From: Trichormus sp. M33_DOE_039
Lineage (GTDB): Bacteria; Cyanobacteriota; Cyanobacteriia; Cyanobacteriales; Nostocaceae
Assembly (NCBI GenBank): GCA_015296085.1
Contig: DVDT01000081.1
Span: 1 to 54,919, forward strand
Direction of reading: 5' to 3'
DNA length: 54,919 nt
This document shows, one piece after another, positions 9,686 to 17,551 of the stretch (position 1 is its first letter; the number at the start of each line of letters is the position of its first letter). A program made the position numbers and the translations under genes. The notes under the pieces are model-generated. The model saw only the letters and a program-made list of their open reading frames with translations. It had not been told where the DNA came from and did no database searches.

Positions 9686-10012
9686 ATGACAAAAGCCAGA
9701 AAAACCTATGTTCTTAAGCTTTATGTAGCAGGTAATACGCCCAATTCAGTCAGGGCGCTCAAAACTCTTAAAAATATTTTAGATCAGGAATTTCAAGGGA
9801 TTTATGCACTGAAAGTCATTGATGTCTTGAAAAATCCGCAATTAGCAGAAGAAGATAAAATATTAGCCACCCCAACACTATCTAAAATTTTGCCCCCACC
9901 CGTCCGCAAAATTATTGGCGACCTTTCAGATCGTGAAAGAGTATTAATTGGGTTAGATTTGCTATATGAAGAATTGAGTGAAGAAGATTGGGAAGAACAA
10001 AGCAATCTTTAA
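9686..10012 (+). CDS. kaiB: circadian clock protein KaiB
   Basis: KaiB is the fold-switching, thioredoxin-like clock protein that binds the CI ring of phosphorylated KaiC and sequesters KaiA, starting the dephosphorylation phase. The 108-residue product carries the diagnostic blocks [38 protein letters not shown] and [15 protein letters not shown], and the acidic C-terminal tail [11 protein letters not shown]. Length and sequence match canonical cyanobacterial KaiB along the full protein. It sits between kaiA (55 bases upstream) and kaiC (75 bases downstream) on the same strand, so a kaiBC or kaiABC transcript is expected. Confidence 0.97.
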   Translation: MTKARKTYVLKLYVAGNTPNSVRALKTLKNILDQEFQGIYALKVIDVLKNPQLAEEDKILATPTLSKILPPPVRKIIGDLSDRERVLIGLDLLYEELSEEDWEEQSNL

Positions 10013-10087
10013 TTTCAAAAAAAACGATTAAAACTACAACCTTTAATAATTTAAACCCAGGGCTTACTACCCATTTATCAACTGACA

Positions 10088-11647
10088 ATGAGCGAGCAAG
10101 AACAACAAATACCAAAACCTATATCGAATGCTGGTGTAGAAAAAATCCGCACAATGATCGAGGGGTTTGATGATATCAGTCATGGGGGTTTACCTGTAGG
10201 TAGAACTACTCTAGTTAGTGGGACATCAGGGACAGGCAAAACATTACTATCTCTACAATTTCTTTATAACGGCATCACATATTTTGATGACCCAGGGGTA
10301 TTTGTCACCTTTGAAGAATCGCCTAGCGACATTATTAAGAATGCTCACATTTTTGGCTGGAATTTACAACACTTAATTAACGAAGGGAAATTATTTATTC
10401 TAGATGCTTCTCCAGATCCCGAAGGTCAAGACATAGTAGGTAATTTTGACCTTTCCGCCTTGATTGAGCGATTACAGTACGCTATTCGTAAATATAAAGC
10501 GAAAAGAGTTTCCATTGACTCCATCACAGCTGTGTTTCAACAGTATGAAGCGGTGGGGGTAGTCCGTAGGGAAATCTTTCGCTTAGTAGCGCGTTTAAAA
10601 CAACTGAATGTGACCACAGTCATCACCACAGAACGTAGTGAAGAATATGGGCCAGTAGCTTCTTTTGGCGTGGAAGAATTTGTCTCTGATAACGTCGTCA
10701 TTGTGCGCAACGTTTTAGAAGGGGAACGTCGCCGCCGTACCATTGAAATCCTCAAATTGCGGGGAACAACTCACATGAAAGGAGAATATCCTTTCACAAT
10801 TACTAATGACGGAGTAAATATCTTCCCCTTGGGTGCGATGCGTCTCACCCAAAGATCATCTAATGTCCGTGTTTCCTCTGGTGTCAAAACCTTAGATGAA
10901 ATGTGTGGTGGCGGTTTCTTCAAAGATTCCATTATTTTAGCTACTGGTGCAACAGGTACAGGTAAGACGTTATTAGTCAGTAAGTTTTTACAAAATGGCT
11001 GCGTTCATGGTGAAAGAGCCATCTTATTTGCCTATGAAGAATCCCGCGCTCAATTATCTCGGAATGCTTACTCGTGGGGCATTGATTTTGAAGAATTAGA
11101 ACGTCAAGGTTTACTCAAAATTATTTGTACCTATCCTGAATCTACTGGTTTAGAAGATCACTTGCAAATTATTAAATCAGAGATTGCCGAGTTTAAACCA
11201 GCACGCATCGCCATTGACTCTCTTTCCGCCCTAGCAAGGGGAGTCAGTAATAATGCCTTTCGTCAATTTGTGATTGGTGTGACAGGCTATGCCAAGCAAG
11301 AAGAAATCACTGGTTTCTTTACTAACACTACAGACCAATTTATGGGATCACATTCAATTACAGACTCCCATATTTCCACAATTACAGACACAATTTTAAT
11401 GCTACAATATGTCGAAATTCGTGGAGAAATGTCACGGGCTATCAACGTATTTAAAATGCGGGGATCATGGCATGATAAAGGAATTCGCGAGTACAATATC
11501 ACTGCCGACGGCCCTGAAATTAAAGATTCTTTCCGTAACTATGAAAGAATTGTGAGTGGTGCGCCTACCCGCGTTAGCATTGATGAAAAGGCGGAACTTT
11601 CTCGCATAGTAAGACGTTTTGAAGATAAACAGGGTTCCGATTCTTAG
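10088..11647 (+). CDS. kaiC: circadian clock ATPase/autokinase KaiC
   Basis: KaiC is the hexameric, double-RecA-fold core of the oscillator; its CI half is a slow ATPase and its CII half autophosphorylates and dephosphorylates. The 519-residue protein has two P-loops, GTSGTGKT (45-52) and GATGTGKT (287-294), each followed by the catalytic Glu pair (FEES and YEES). The two phosphorylation residues are Ser430 and Thr431 in SHISTITDT, equivalent to S431/T432 of Synechococcus. The C-terminal A-loop and tail that KaiA binds are present (PTRVSIDEKAELSRIVR). All motifs are intact, so a working oscillator is expected. Confidence 0.98.
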   Translation: MSEQEQQIPKPISNAGVEKIRTMIEGFDDISHGGLPVGRTTLVSGTSGTGKTLLSLQFLYNGITYFDDPGVFVTFEESPSDIIKNAHIFGWNLQHLINEGKLFILDASPDPEGQDIVGNFDLSALIERLQYAIRKYKAKRVSIDSITAVFQQYEAVGVVRREIFRLVARLKQLNVTTVITTERSEEYGPVASFGVEEFVSDNVVIVRNVLEGERRRRTIEILKLRGTTHMKGEYPFTITNDGVNIFPLGAMRLTQRSSNVRVSSGVKTLDEMCGGGFFKDSIILATGATGTGKTLLVSKFLQNGCVHGERAILFAYEESRAQLSRNAYSWGIDFEELERQGLLKIICTYPESTGLEDHLQIIKSEIAEFKPARIAIDSLSALARGVSNNAFRQFVIGVTGYAKQEEITGFFTNTTDQFMGSHSITDSHISTITDTILMLQYVEIRGEMSRAINVFKMRGSWHDKGIREYNITADGPEIKDSFRNYERIVSGAPTRVSIDEKAELSRIVRRFEDKQGSDS

Positions 11648-11697
11648 ATTTGGTATCGTACTATATTCCTACTTTAATTTAGTATCGTGCTATATTC
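11648..11697. repeat. pair of 21-bp direct repeats between kaiC and the tolC-like gene
   Basis: ATTTGGTATCGTACTATATTC (11648-11668, starting directly after the kaiC stop) recurs with two mismatches at 11677-11697. The period is 29 bases, and each copy ends in a TATATT resembling a -10 box. This could be a tandem promoter or a paired operator for the downstream gene, which starts at 11752; no protein partner can be named. Confidence 0.6.
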
Positions 11698-11751
11698 TGT
11701 TGTGAAGAAAAGTTTTCTGCCGCCAGATTGATTTTCGTGTGAGGGGATGCG

Positions 11752-13878
11752 GTGAAAGGACAACAATTACTTTATAGTTTCTGTTTCTTACCTGGTGTAA
11801 CAGCAGCTGTATTGACAACTCAGCCATCTGTGGCTGAGGAAATGAAGGTAAGTAGTGTACAACTAGCTTCTTCTCCTAGTGTCTTGACTGCTAACGATAG
11901 TCAAACATTGGTAGCAGGCAATACTCAGACACAACTACCGGAAAATACAGCCCAAGTTTTTCCAGATGCCACTGAAAATGCTGATTTATCTGAAATTAAT
12001 TCAGATTCTTTCAAGAGTAAAAAACATCCAGTTATCTTGACAGAAAATACTGGTATCGTTAGCGAACAAAAATCGCCCCAAGATGAAGTTAAAATTGTCA
12101 GTCAGTCACCTAATCGCGAGCTGATCCAAAGGCTAAAGCAGAATCGTTTAACAAAAAATCAAAAACAAAGTAACTTAGCTAGTAGTCAACCAGAGTTAGT
12201 CAAGACAGTAGTGCCTGTGACTGATTCTTTTCCTGGCCTAGCTCCAGCGAAAAATCTCAAAACTCAGCTACCCATAGCGTTACAAGCATCTTTAAAAGGT
12301 GCAGGTGCGGCCAACTTATTAGCTGCCAATAGTTGTTCCTTACAACCAGGAACTTCAGCAACGTTGATTTTAGCAACTAATTGCCCCCAGGCTCACTGGT
12401 CAAGAAAACAACTCGCGCAAAATAGTGATCCCGCCTCGGAAACAATTACTCCGCCAGCCACAGTTGATTCAGCACCAGAACCAACGATCGCACCAGCAAC
12501 AACGCCTATACCAGCAACTACCACTCCAGAAGTACCTGAAACTTTGACTCCCAAGGCTAATCCCTTGCTATTTCCTACGCAAACACAGGAAGTCACAACC
12601 CAGGAAAATCAGCCGATTACCTTGACACAGGCTTTAGAGATAGCACGGCGCAATAATCGCGACTTGCAGGTGTCTTTGTTAGAATTGGAGCGATCGCAAG
12701 CAGCTCTAAGAGAAGCACAAGCAGCTTTATTTCCTAATCTGTCTGTAAGTACTGATATCACCCGTAGCCAATCTGCTAGCGGTCAACTCCAAGAAGAAGC
12801 CAACCGCCAACGGGGAATAGTCAGTAACAGCGATGAACCTGGTACATCTTTCAGTGGTCAAGCGCAATTGAGCTATGACATCTACACCTCTGGTAGACGC
12901 AACGCAGCCATCAAAGAAGCCGAAGAACAGGTACGCTTTAGTGAGTTAGCCGTAGAAACCCAATCGGAAGAAATCCGGCGGAATGTGGCTAGGGAATATT
13001 ACGACTTACAACAGGCAGATGAACAGGTTCGGATTGCACAATCGGCAGTAGAGAACTCCCAAGCCAGCTTAAGAGATGCTCAAGCACTAGAAAGAGCAGG
13101 AGTAGGAACAAGATTTGATGTGCTGCGATCGCAAGTCAACTTAGCCAATGCGCAACAAGAACTCACCAGTGCGATTTCTCGGCAACAAATTTCCCGCCGT
13201 ACCTTAGCCACTCGGTTGAGCTTGCCTCAGACAGTTAATATCACTGCCGCTGACCCTGTACAATTAGCAGGACTTTGGCAGCAATCGCTAGAAAATAGCA
13301 TCATCCTAGCCTATCAAAATCGTCCTGAACTACAACAGCAACTAGCACAACGTAATATTAGCGAACAACAGCGACGGCAAGCACTAGCTAGTCTGGGGCC
13401 GCAAGTCCAATTCATAGCTAACTACAACCTGTTAGATCAGTTTGATGACGATATTAGCGTCACTGATGGTTATTCCATCGGAGTTCAAGCTAGCTTAAAC
13501 TTATTTGACGGCGGTGCATCCAGAGCCAGAGCAGCCCAAGCGAAGAAAAATATTGCGATCGCTGAAACTCAATTTGCCGAACAGCGCAACCAAATTCGTT
13601 TTCAAGTAGAGCAAGCTTTCTTCACACAGCAAGCTAACCTCAATAACGTCCAAACTGCCAACACAGCCCTAGAGCAAGCAAGAGAATCACTACGCCTAGC
13701 GCGTTTGCGATTCCAAGCTGGTGTAGGTACTCAAACGGATGTAATCAACGCTGAAAACGAATTAACTAGAGCTGAAGGTAATCGAGTCACAGCGATTTTG
13801 GACTACAACAGAGCCTTAGTTGACTTACAAAGAGCTGTCACCTCTAGAGCGTTGACCAGCTCAAGCAATAGTCAATAA
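11752..13878 (+). CDS. tolC: TolC-family outer-membrane efflux/export channel (HgdD-like)
   Basis: A 708-residue outer-membrane channel protein that couples to inner-membrane exporters; its counterpart after kaiC in PCC 7120 (HgdD) exports heterocyst glycolipids and other substrates. It starts at GTG after a GAGGGGATGC purine-rich ribosome site, with a signal peptide ending near VAEE. Residues about 30-280 are a low-complexity, Thr/Pro/Gln-rich extension typical of cyanobacterial TolC. Two outer-membrane efflux repeats follow (about 285-480 and 490-690), beginning ITLTQALEIARRNNRDL and with matching coiled-coil motifs such as GVGTRFDVLRSQVNLANAQ and GVGTQTDVINAENELTRAE. It lies 104 bases past kaiC behind a direct-repeat pair, so separate regulation is possible. 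Confidence 0.9.
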   Translation: MKGQQLLYSFCFLPGVTAAVLTTQPSVAEEMKVSSVQLASSPSVLTANDSQTLVAGNTQTQLPENTAQVFPDATENADLSEINSDSFKSKKHPVILTENTGIVSEQKSPQDEVKIVSQSPNRELIQRLKQNRLTKNQKQSNLASSQPELVKTVVPVTDSFPGLAPAKNLKTQLPIALQASLKGAGAANLLAANSCSLQPGTSATLILATNCPQAHWSRKQLAQNSDPASETITPPATVDSAPEPTIAPATTPIPATTTPEVPETLTPKANPLLFPTQTQEVTTQENQPITLTQALEIARRNNRDLQVSLLELERSQAALREAQAALFPNLSVSTDITRSQSASGQLQEEANRQRGIVSNSDEPGTSFSGQAQLSYDIYTSGRRNAAIKEAEEQVRFSELAVETQSEEIRRNVAREYYDLQQADEQVRIAQSAVENSQASLRDAQALERAGVGTRFDVLRSQVNLANAQQELTSAISRQQISRRTLATRLSLPQTVNITAADPVQLAGLWQQSLENSIILAYQNRPELQQQLAQRNISEQQRRQALASLGPQVQFIANYNLLDQFDDDISVTDGYSIGVQASLNLFDGGASRARAAQAKKNIAIAETQFAEQRNQIRFQVEQAFFTQQANLNNVQTANTALEQARESLRLARLRFQAGVGTQTDVINAENELTRAEGNRVTAILDYNRALVDLQRAVTSRALTSSSNSQ

Positions 13879-14032
13879 TCAATGGTCTATAGTTAATAGT
13901 CAATATTTCTAAGTGGTGAGTGGTGAGTTATTTGACTCAGCACCCATCACTTAGTTATTTGTGAAGCAATCACTATTGACTAATAAATGACACACTAGAG
14001 ATTATCGGCTATCGACTCATATGTAAAAACTC

Positions 14033-14410
14033 ATGACTACAGTCACATCCCAAGAAATTGCCATATTTCGTTCTCAATTGGTAGATGATCAAGGAGCTAT
14101 GGAAGCCCTGGAATTGATTGAGGACTGTGAAGGAGATTTAGAAGACGCAGCCATGACTCTAGCTATTAAAGCTGGACAAGAACCAGAACAAGCTAATTCA
14201 GAATGGCTGGGTGACTTGGCTAAAAGGTGGCGTGCTGTCATTTGTGAACAACAATTTAGAGAAGACTTACACAACGGCTCAATCCAACAGATGGTGGCAC
14301 ATCTCAAAACCATGCCAACATTCCCCAAAATTTTAGCTACCCCAGTTTTGATGTACATCCTCAAGCAAGGTGTGGATAACTTTTGTGAACCAATGGATAG
14401 GTTAAGGTAG
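14033..14410 (+). CDS. conserved cyanobacterial protein of unknown function
   Basis: A 125-residue soluble protein. The first part (about residues 20-50, with ALELIEDCEGDLEDAAMTLAIKAG) looks helical and loosely resembles a UBA-like three-helix bundle; this is only a visual impression. The second part is mixed helical, with MPTFPKILATPVLMYILKQG. No catalytic motif or membrane segment is visible. I recall similar proteins in other Nostocales but know no function. It stands alone between the tolC-like gene and a small repeat block. Confidence 0.7.
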   Translation: MTTVTSQEIAIFRSQLVDDQGAMEALELIEDCEGDLEDAAMTLAIKAGQEPEQANSEWLGDLAKRWRAVICEQQFREDLHNGSIQQMVAHLKTMPTFPKILATPVLMYILKQGVDNFCEPMDRLR

Positions 14411-14460
14411 GGAATGGGGTATCGAACGGTAAAGAAGTAAAAAGTGAGCTAGCACGGTCA

Positions 14461-14560
14461 TAGGGGTTTCCCACCGTCAGGAACTGTTGAACCCGGAGGG
14501 CTTGCCGCAGGCATCTGAACTTCGGGGGAGACCACTGCGTACCCGTCACTGCCTCCCCAA
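14461..14560. repeat. dispersed GC-rich intergenic repeat, related type
   Basis: The stretch with GAACTGTTGAACCCGGAGGG, CTTCGGGGGAGACCACTGCG and CACTGCCTCCCC is much richer in GC than its surroundings. It resembles, in composition and in the ACTGCCTCCC end, the repeat blocks near 3.0 and 35.7 kb. It separates two unrelated small genes and encodes nothing obvious. Confidence 0.5.
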
Positions 14561-14655
14561 TGCCCAATCACCATTGACTAATAACTAATGACCAATAACT
14601 CCTGATACCCTGTTAATTAAGGCAAAACTTACATAGAAAAAAGACTATCGTATCA

Positions 14656-15150
14656 ATGAATTACCTTGTTGCTGTATTAGCAGACCGTATCCAAGCTGAG
14701 GCTGCTTACTTAGCGTTAGAAAAAGAGGGCATAGATAGCACAATTTTGGGTAGAGGGTATAAAACAGCCGACGAGTTTGGTTTAATCGATCCCAATGCTC
14801 AAGCTAAAAAGCAAGCGCGACTCATGTCCTATTGGCTAGTACCATTTGGCTTTTTTGCTGGTTCTACCTTTAGTCTGATTACTGGTTTAGATACCTTCGC
14901 TTGGGCTGGTGAAATTGGTAATCACATCATTGGGGGGCTATTGGGTGCTGCTAGTGGTGCGATGGGTAGTGTCTTTGTCGGTGGTGGAGTAGGTTTAGTT
15001 GTGGGTAGTGGTGATGCTTTACCCTACCGTAACCGTTTGGATGCTGGTAAGTATCTTGTCGTAGTTCAAGGCACTGAAACTCTCTCCAGACAAGCAACTC
15101 GCATCTTACGTCAGTTTGAACCAGAATATCTTCAAGGTTACGCAGCTTAG
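14656..15150 (+). CDS. small membrane protein with glycine-zipper segments
   Basis: A 164-residue protein conserved, as far as I recall, among cyanobacteria. An N-terminal alpha/beta part (about residues 1-50, starting MNYLVAVLADRIQAEAAYLAL) precedes two hydrophobic segments: one at about 58-80 and a very Gly-rich one at about 92-122 (GGLLGAASGAMGSVFVGGGVGLVVGSG) that looks like a glycine zipper. A short C-terminal domain YLVVVQGTETLSRQATRILRQFEP follows. The flanking soluble halves could pair as a small alpha/beta domain around a membrane hairpin. Function unknown. Confidence 0.72.
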   Translation: MNYLVAVLADRIQAEAAYLALEKEGIDSTILGRGYKTADEFGLIDPNAQAKKQARLMSYWLVPFGFFAGSTFSLITGLDTFAWAGEIGNHIIGGLLGAASGAMGSVFVGGGVGLVVGSGDALPYRNRLDAGKYLVVVQGTETLSRQATRILRQFEPEYLQGYAA

Positions 15151-15216
15151 GGATTGGGGATTGGGGATTGGGGATTGGGGGAGAAAAACTAACGACTAAC
15201 GACTAATAACTAATTA
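15150..15216. repeat. heptamer tandem repeats (STRR type)
   Basis: GGGGATT is repeated four times (about 15150-15180), then a degenerate CTAACGA/CTAATAA series (about 15189-15213). Heptamer tandem repeats of this kind (STRRs) are known from heterocystous cyanobacteria. They fill the gap between two plus-strand genes. Confidence 0.8.
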
Positions 15217-15218
15217 CC

Positions 15219-15998
15219 ATGTTGCCACGAGAAGAATTATTAAAGGGTGTTGAAAATCGAGATAGCATAGCTCGTGTGATTGACCAAGCAGAGCAAGCGA
15301 TTAAAACTTGGGAAGTGGTGTTGACAGATTTTTTGTCACCTCCAGAATTGGCAGAAATGCGACGGGTGTTTAGTCGTTTAACAGAAGTGCAATTGTTACC
15401 TTGGGGTGGGTATCCGCAAGCTGAACGCCAAAGAGTAGCGATCGCTCGTTCTGAGTTACCCTTAGATCAATCTCAAGTCAGTTTAGTAGCACTAGAAATA
15501 GCTGGTAATTTCTTATTTGATCCGGCGACGCACCGTGACTTTTTAGGCGCAATGCTAGGAACAGGTATTGTGAGAGACAAAACTGGAGACATTATTGTTT
15601 TAGGTGAACGGGGAGCGCAAGTAATAGTTGTTCCAGAGTTGGCGGAATTTTTGAACATGAATCTTCAGCAGGTGCGTTCTGTTCCTGTCAAAACCCAGCC
15701 GATAGATTTAAGTGAGTTAAAAATCCGCGAACCCAAGAAAAAAGAACTAACTACAGTGGAAGCTTCTTTGAGGTTAGATGCGATCGCCTCTGCGGGTTTT
15801 GGGATGTCTCGTAGTAAGATGGTAGACTTCATTGATGCAGGTGATGTGCGTGTTAATTGGAAAGAAGTCACTCAAGCCAGTTCTCAAGTTAAATCCGGTG
15901 ACTTAATCGCCATTCGCGGTAAAGGACGTTTAGAAGTCGGAGAAATTGCTGTCACAAAAAAAGAACGCTACCGCGTTCAGTTAACAAGATATATGTAA
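15219..15998 (+). CDS. photosystem II S4-domain protein (YlmH-like)
   Basis: A 259-residue protein of the cyanobacterial/plastid family annotated as photosystem II S4 domain protein. The N-terminal part (about residues 1-170) matches that family, starting MLPREELLKGVENRDSIARV and including LPWGGYPQAERQR. An S4 RNA-binding domain occupies about residues 183-245 (RLDAIASAGFGMSRSKMVDFI, then DVRVNWKE). It is related to bacterial YlmH and probably binds RNA or ribosomes; the photosystem II link in the name rests on family annotation, not on anything visible here. The ATG follows a heptamer repeat block, so it may have its own promoter. Confidence 0.85.
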   Translation: MLPREELLKGVENRDSIARVIDQAEQAIKTWEVVLTDFLSPPELAEMRRVFSRLTEVQLLPWGGYPQAERQRVAIARSELPLDQSQVSLVALEIAGNFLFDPATHRDFLGAMLGTGIVRDKTGDIIVLGERGAQVIVVPELAEFLNMNLQQVRSVPVKTQPIDLSELKIREPKKKELTTVEASLRLDAIASAGFGMSRSKMVDFIDAGDVRVNWKEVTQASSQVKSGDLIAIRGKGRLEVGEIAVTKKERYRVQLTRYM

Positions 15999-16071
15999 TG
16001 GGGAGTCGGGAATCGGGAATGGGAAGACGAGGAATATTTCACCCCAATACCCAATGCCAAATTTTTATTAC

Positions 16072-16848
16072 CTAAGCTTTAAACTGTTTTTCCAAAATAT
16101 GTACAAGAGTTTCTCTCGGTAAAAATCTGGGCATATTTGTGATGACTTTACTTAATAAACTACCACTAACTACAGTGGGTTCGCCCTTTGCTAAAGCTTT
16201 TAAAGCATCATTTACTACTTCTTCAGAAGTAGATACTTTACTGGTTTTGCTAGTAAATGCTGTCGGAAAACTAGCTTCAGTAAAAAAGTTTGTTTCTGTT
16301 GGGCCAGGACAAACAACTAATACACGAACTCCATACTTACGATTTTCAGCCCACAAAGCTTCACTAAAACTCAACACAAAAGCTTTACTAGCAGCATATA
16401 CCGAAAGATATGGTATCGGTTGAAATGCGGCAATTGAAGATACATTAATAATGCTTCCTGAGCGGCGTTGTCGCATCAAAGGCAAAAATCTATGAGTTAA
16501 ATCTACCAAAGCCAAAACATTTAACTGTACCATTTTGACTTGGCGTTCCCCATCCCGTTCAGCAAAGTCGCCATAATCACCGAAACCAGCATTGTTGATT
16601 AACAAATCAATAGTTAATCCCTTCGTTTTAGTAATATCAAATACATCCGCAGCCGCATTTGGTTCGGTGAGGTCTTTAACTATCACTTCCACTTGGATAT
16701 TATTTTGTGCTTGTAGTTCTTGAGCCAGCTGATGTAATTTTTCTGCTGAACGCGCAACCAAAACTAAATTAGTTTGACGTGCAGCTAATTCTTTGGCAAA
16801 GGCTTCACCAATACCACTTGATGCACCGGTAATTAAAGCAGTTGACAT
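16072..16848 (-). CDS. short-chain dehydrogenase/reductase (SDR)
   Basis: A 258-residue classical SDR oxidoreductase. It has the NADP-type glycine motif TGASSGIGEAFAKEL at the N-terminus, with the basic residue of VARSAEKL that favours NADPH. It also has the NNAG motif (NNAGFGDYGD) and the catalytic Ser and YxxxK in SSIAAFQPIPYLSVYAASKAF. The C-terminal part after PGPTETNFF resembles the DltE/YqjQ-like subgroup. The substrate cannot be inferred. The gene is convergent with the S4-domain gene and preceded by an STRR. Confidence 0.86.
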   Translation of the reverse strand: MSTALITGASSGIGEAFAKELAARQTNLVLVARSAEKLHQLAQELQAQNNIQVEVIVKDLTEPNAAADVFDITKTKGLTIDLLINNAGFGDYGDFAERDGERQVKMVQLNVLALVDLTHRFLPLMRQRRSGSIINVSSIAAFQPIPYLSVYAASKAFVLSFSEALWAENRKYGVRVLVVCPGPTETNFFTEASFPTAFTSKTSKVSTSEEVVNDALKALAKGEPTVVSGSLLSKVITNMPRFLPRETLVHILEKQFKA

Positions 16849-16910
16849 TTTAGATAATCAAGTTTTTATTATTAGACTTATAAATTTTAACAATAGTTTT
16901 TGGGAGTGAA

Positions 16911-16936
16911 GTCAATAGTCAATAGTCAATAGTCAT
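16911..16936. repeat. heptamer tandem repeat GTCAATA
   Basis: Three and a half perfect copies of the heptamer GTCAATA, an STRR-type repeat just upstream of the minus-strand dehydrogenase. Single degenerate copies also occur after the tolC-like gene (about 13880-13910). Confidence 0.8.
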
Positions 16937-17080
16937 CACTTCGTAGGCAATATTTATTCTCGCTTCTTACAAAGTCCACAGTACTAAATCCCCAGCCCCT
17001 AACCTCCGGGAATTGTAATTTTTATCATATGTAGTGGGAATAATAGGACTATAAGTGAATAATTGTCTTTATTTATACTT

Positions 17081-17408
17081 ATGTTTAACAAAATTAAGTG
17101 GGCTGTGATTCTTTTAGGAGGTGCAGCTGGGGTGCTTTGGGTCGTGAACTTGCCTACTAGCAACCTATCAAACGAATTTAGGAATTATAGAAACTCGACT
17201 GCAAGCTGAGATCGAGTCAAAATCATCGCTGAAACAAGCTAATGAGGAAATCCAGAGATTGATTGCTTCCCCTCCCTCGGAAAGACAGCAGTTCCAGGCA
17301 CAAATCCAAGGTATTATCAACCAGCTAAATACTGTCAAACCTGGGACAACAGCCTACGCAGAAGCACAAACACTCATATCACAAGCCAAGAAACGCCTTC
17401 ACCAGTAG
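17081..17408 (+). pseudogene. internally deleted remnant of a larger cyanobacterial membrane-anchored protein
   Basis: The ATG at 17081 opens a frame (MFNKIKWAVILLGGAAGVLW, then VVNLPT) that stops at 17207-17209. From about 17155 a second frame, shifted by one, reads LATYQTNLGIIETRLQAE and continues as a helical domain to a stop at 17406-17408. From memory, intact cyanobacterial relatives begin with a membrane anchor ending NLPY and finish with an ATYQTNLG...RLQAE coiled-coil region several hundred residues later. The two ends seem joined here after loss of the middle, out of frame. The parent family has no function known to me. A tRNA gene follows 66 bases downstream. Confidence 0.75.
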
Positions 17409-17474
17409 AGATTTTTTCCAAAAAATCTTGGCTTTCTGAGAAAGATATGCTAAATTAATAAATCGTGTGGTTAA

Positions 17475-17548
<74 letters not shown>

Positions 17549-17551
17549 TTT

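Noticed and set aside
9912-10170. Short open frames on both strands across the kaiB-kaiC junction
   Set aside because: They overlap the well-supported kaiB and kaiC genes in other frames and have no independent support.
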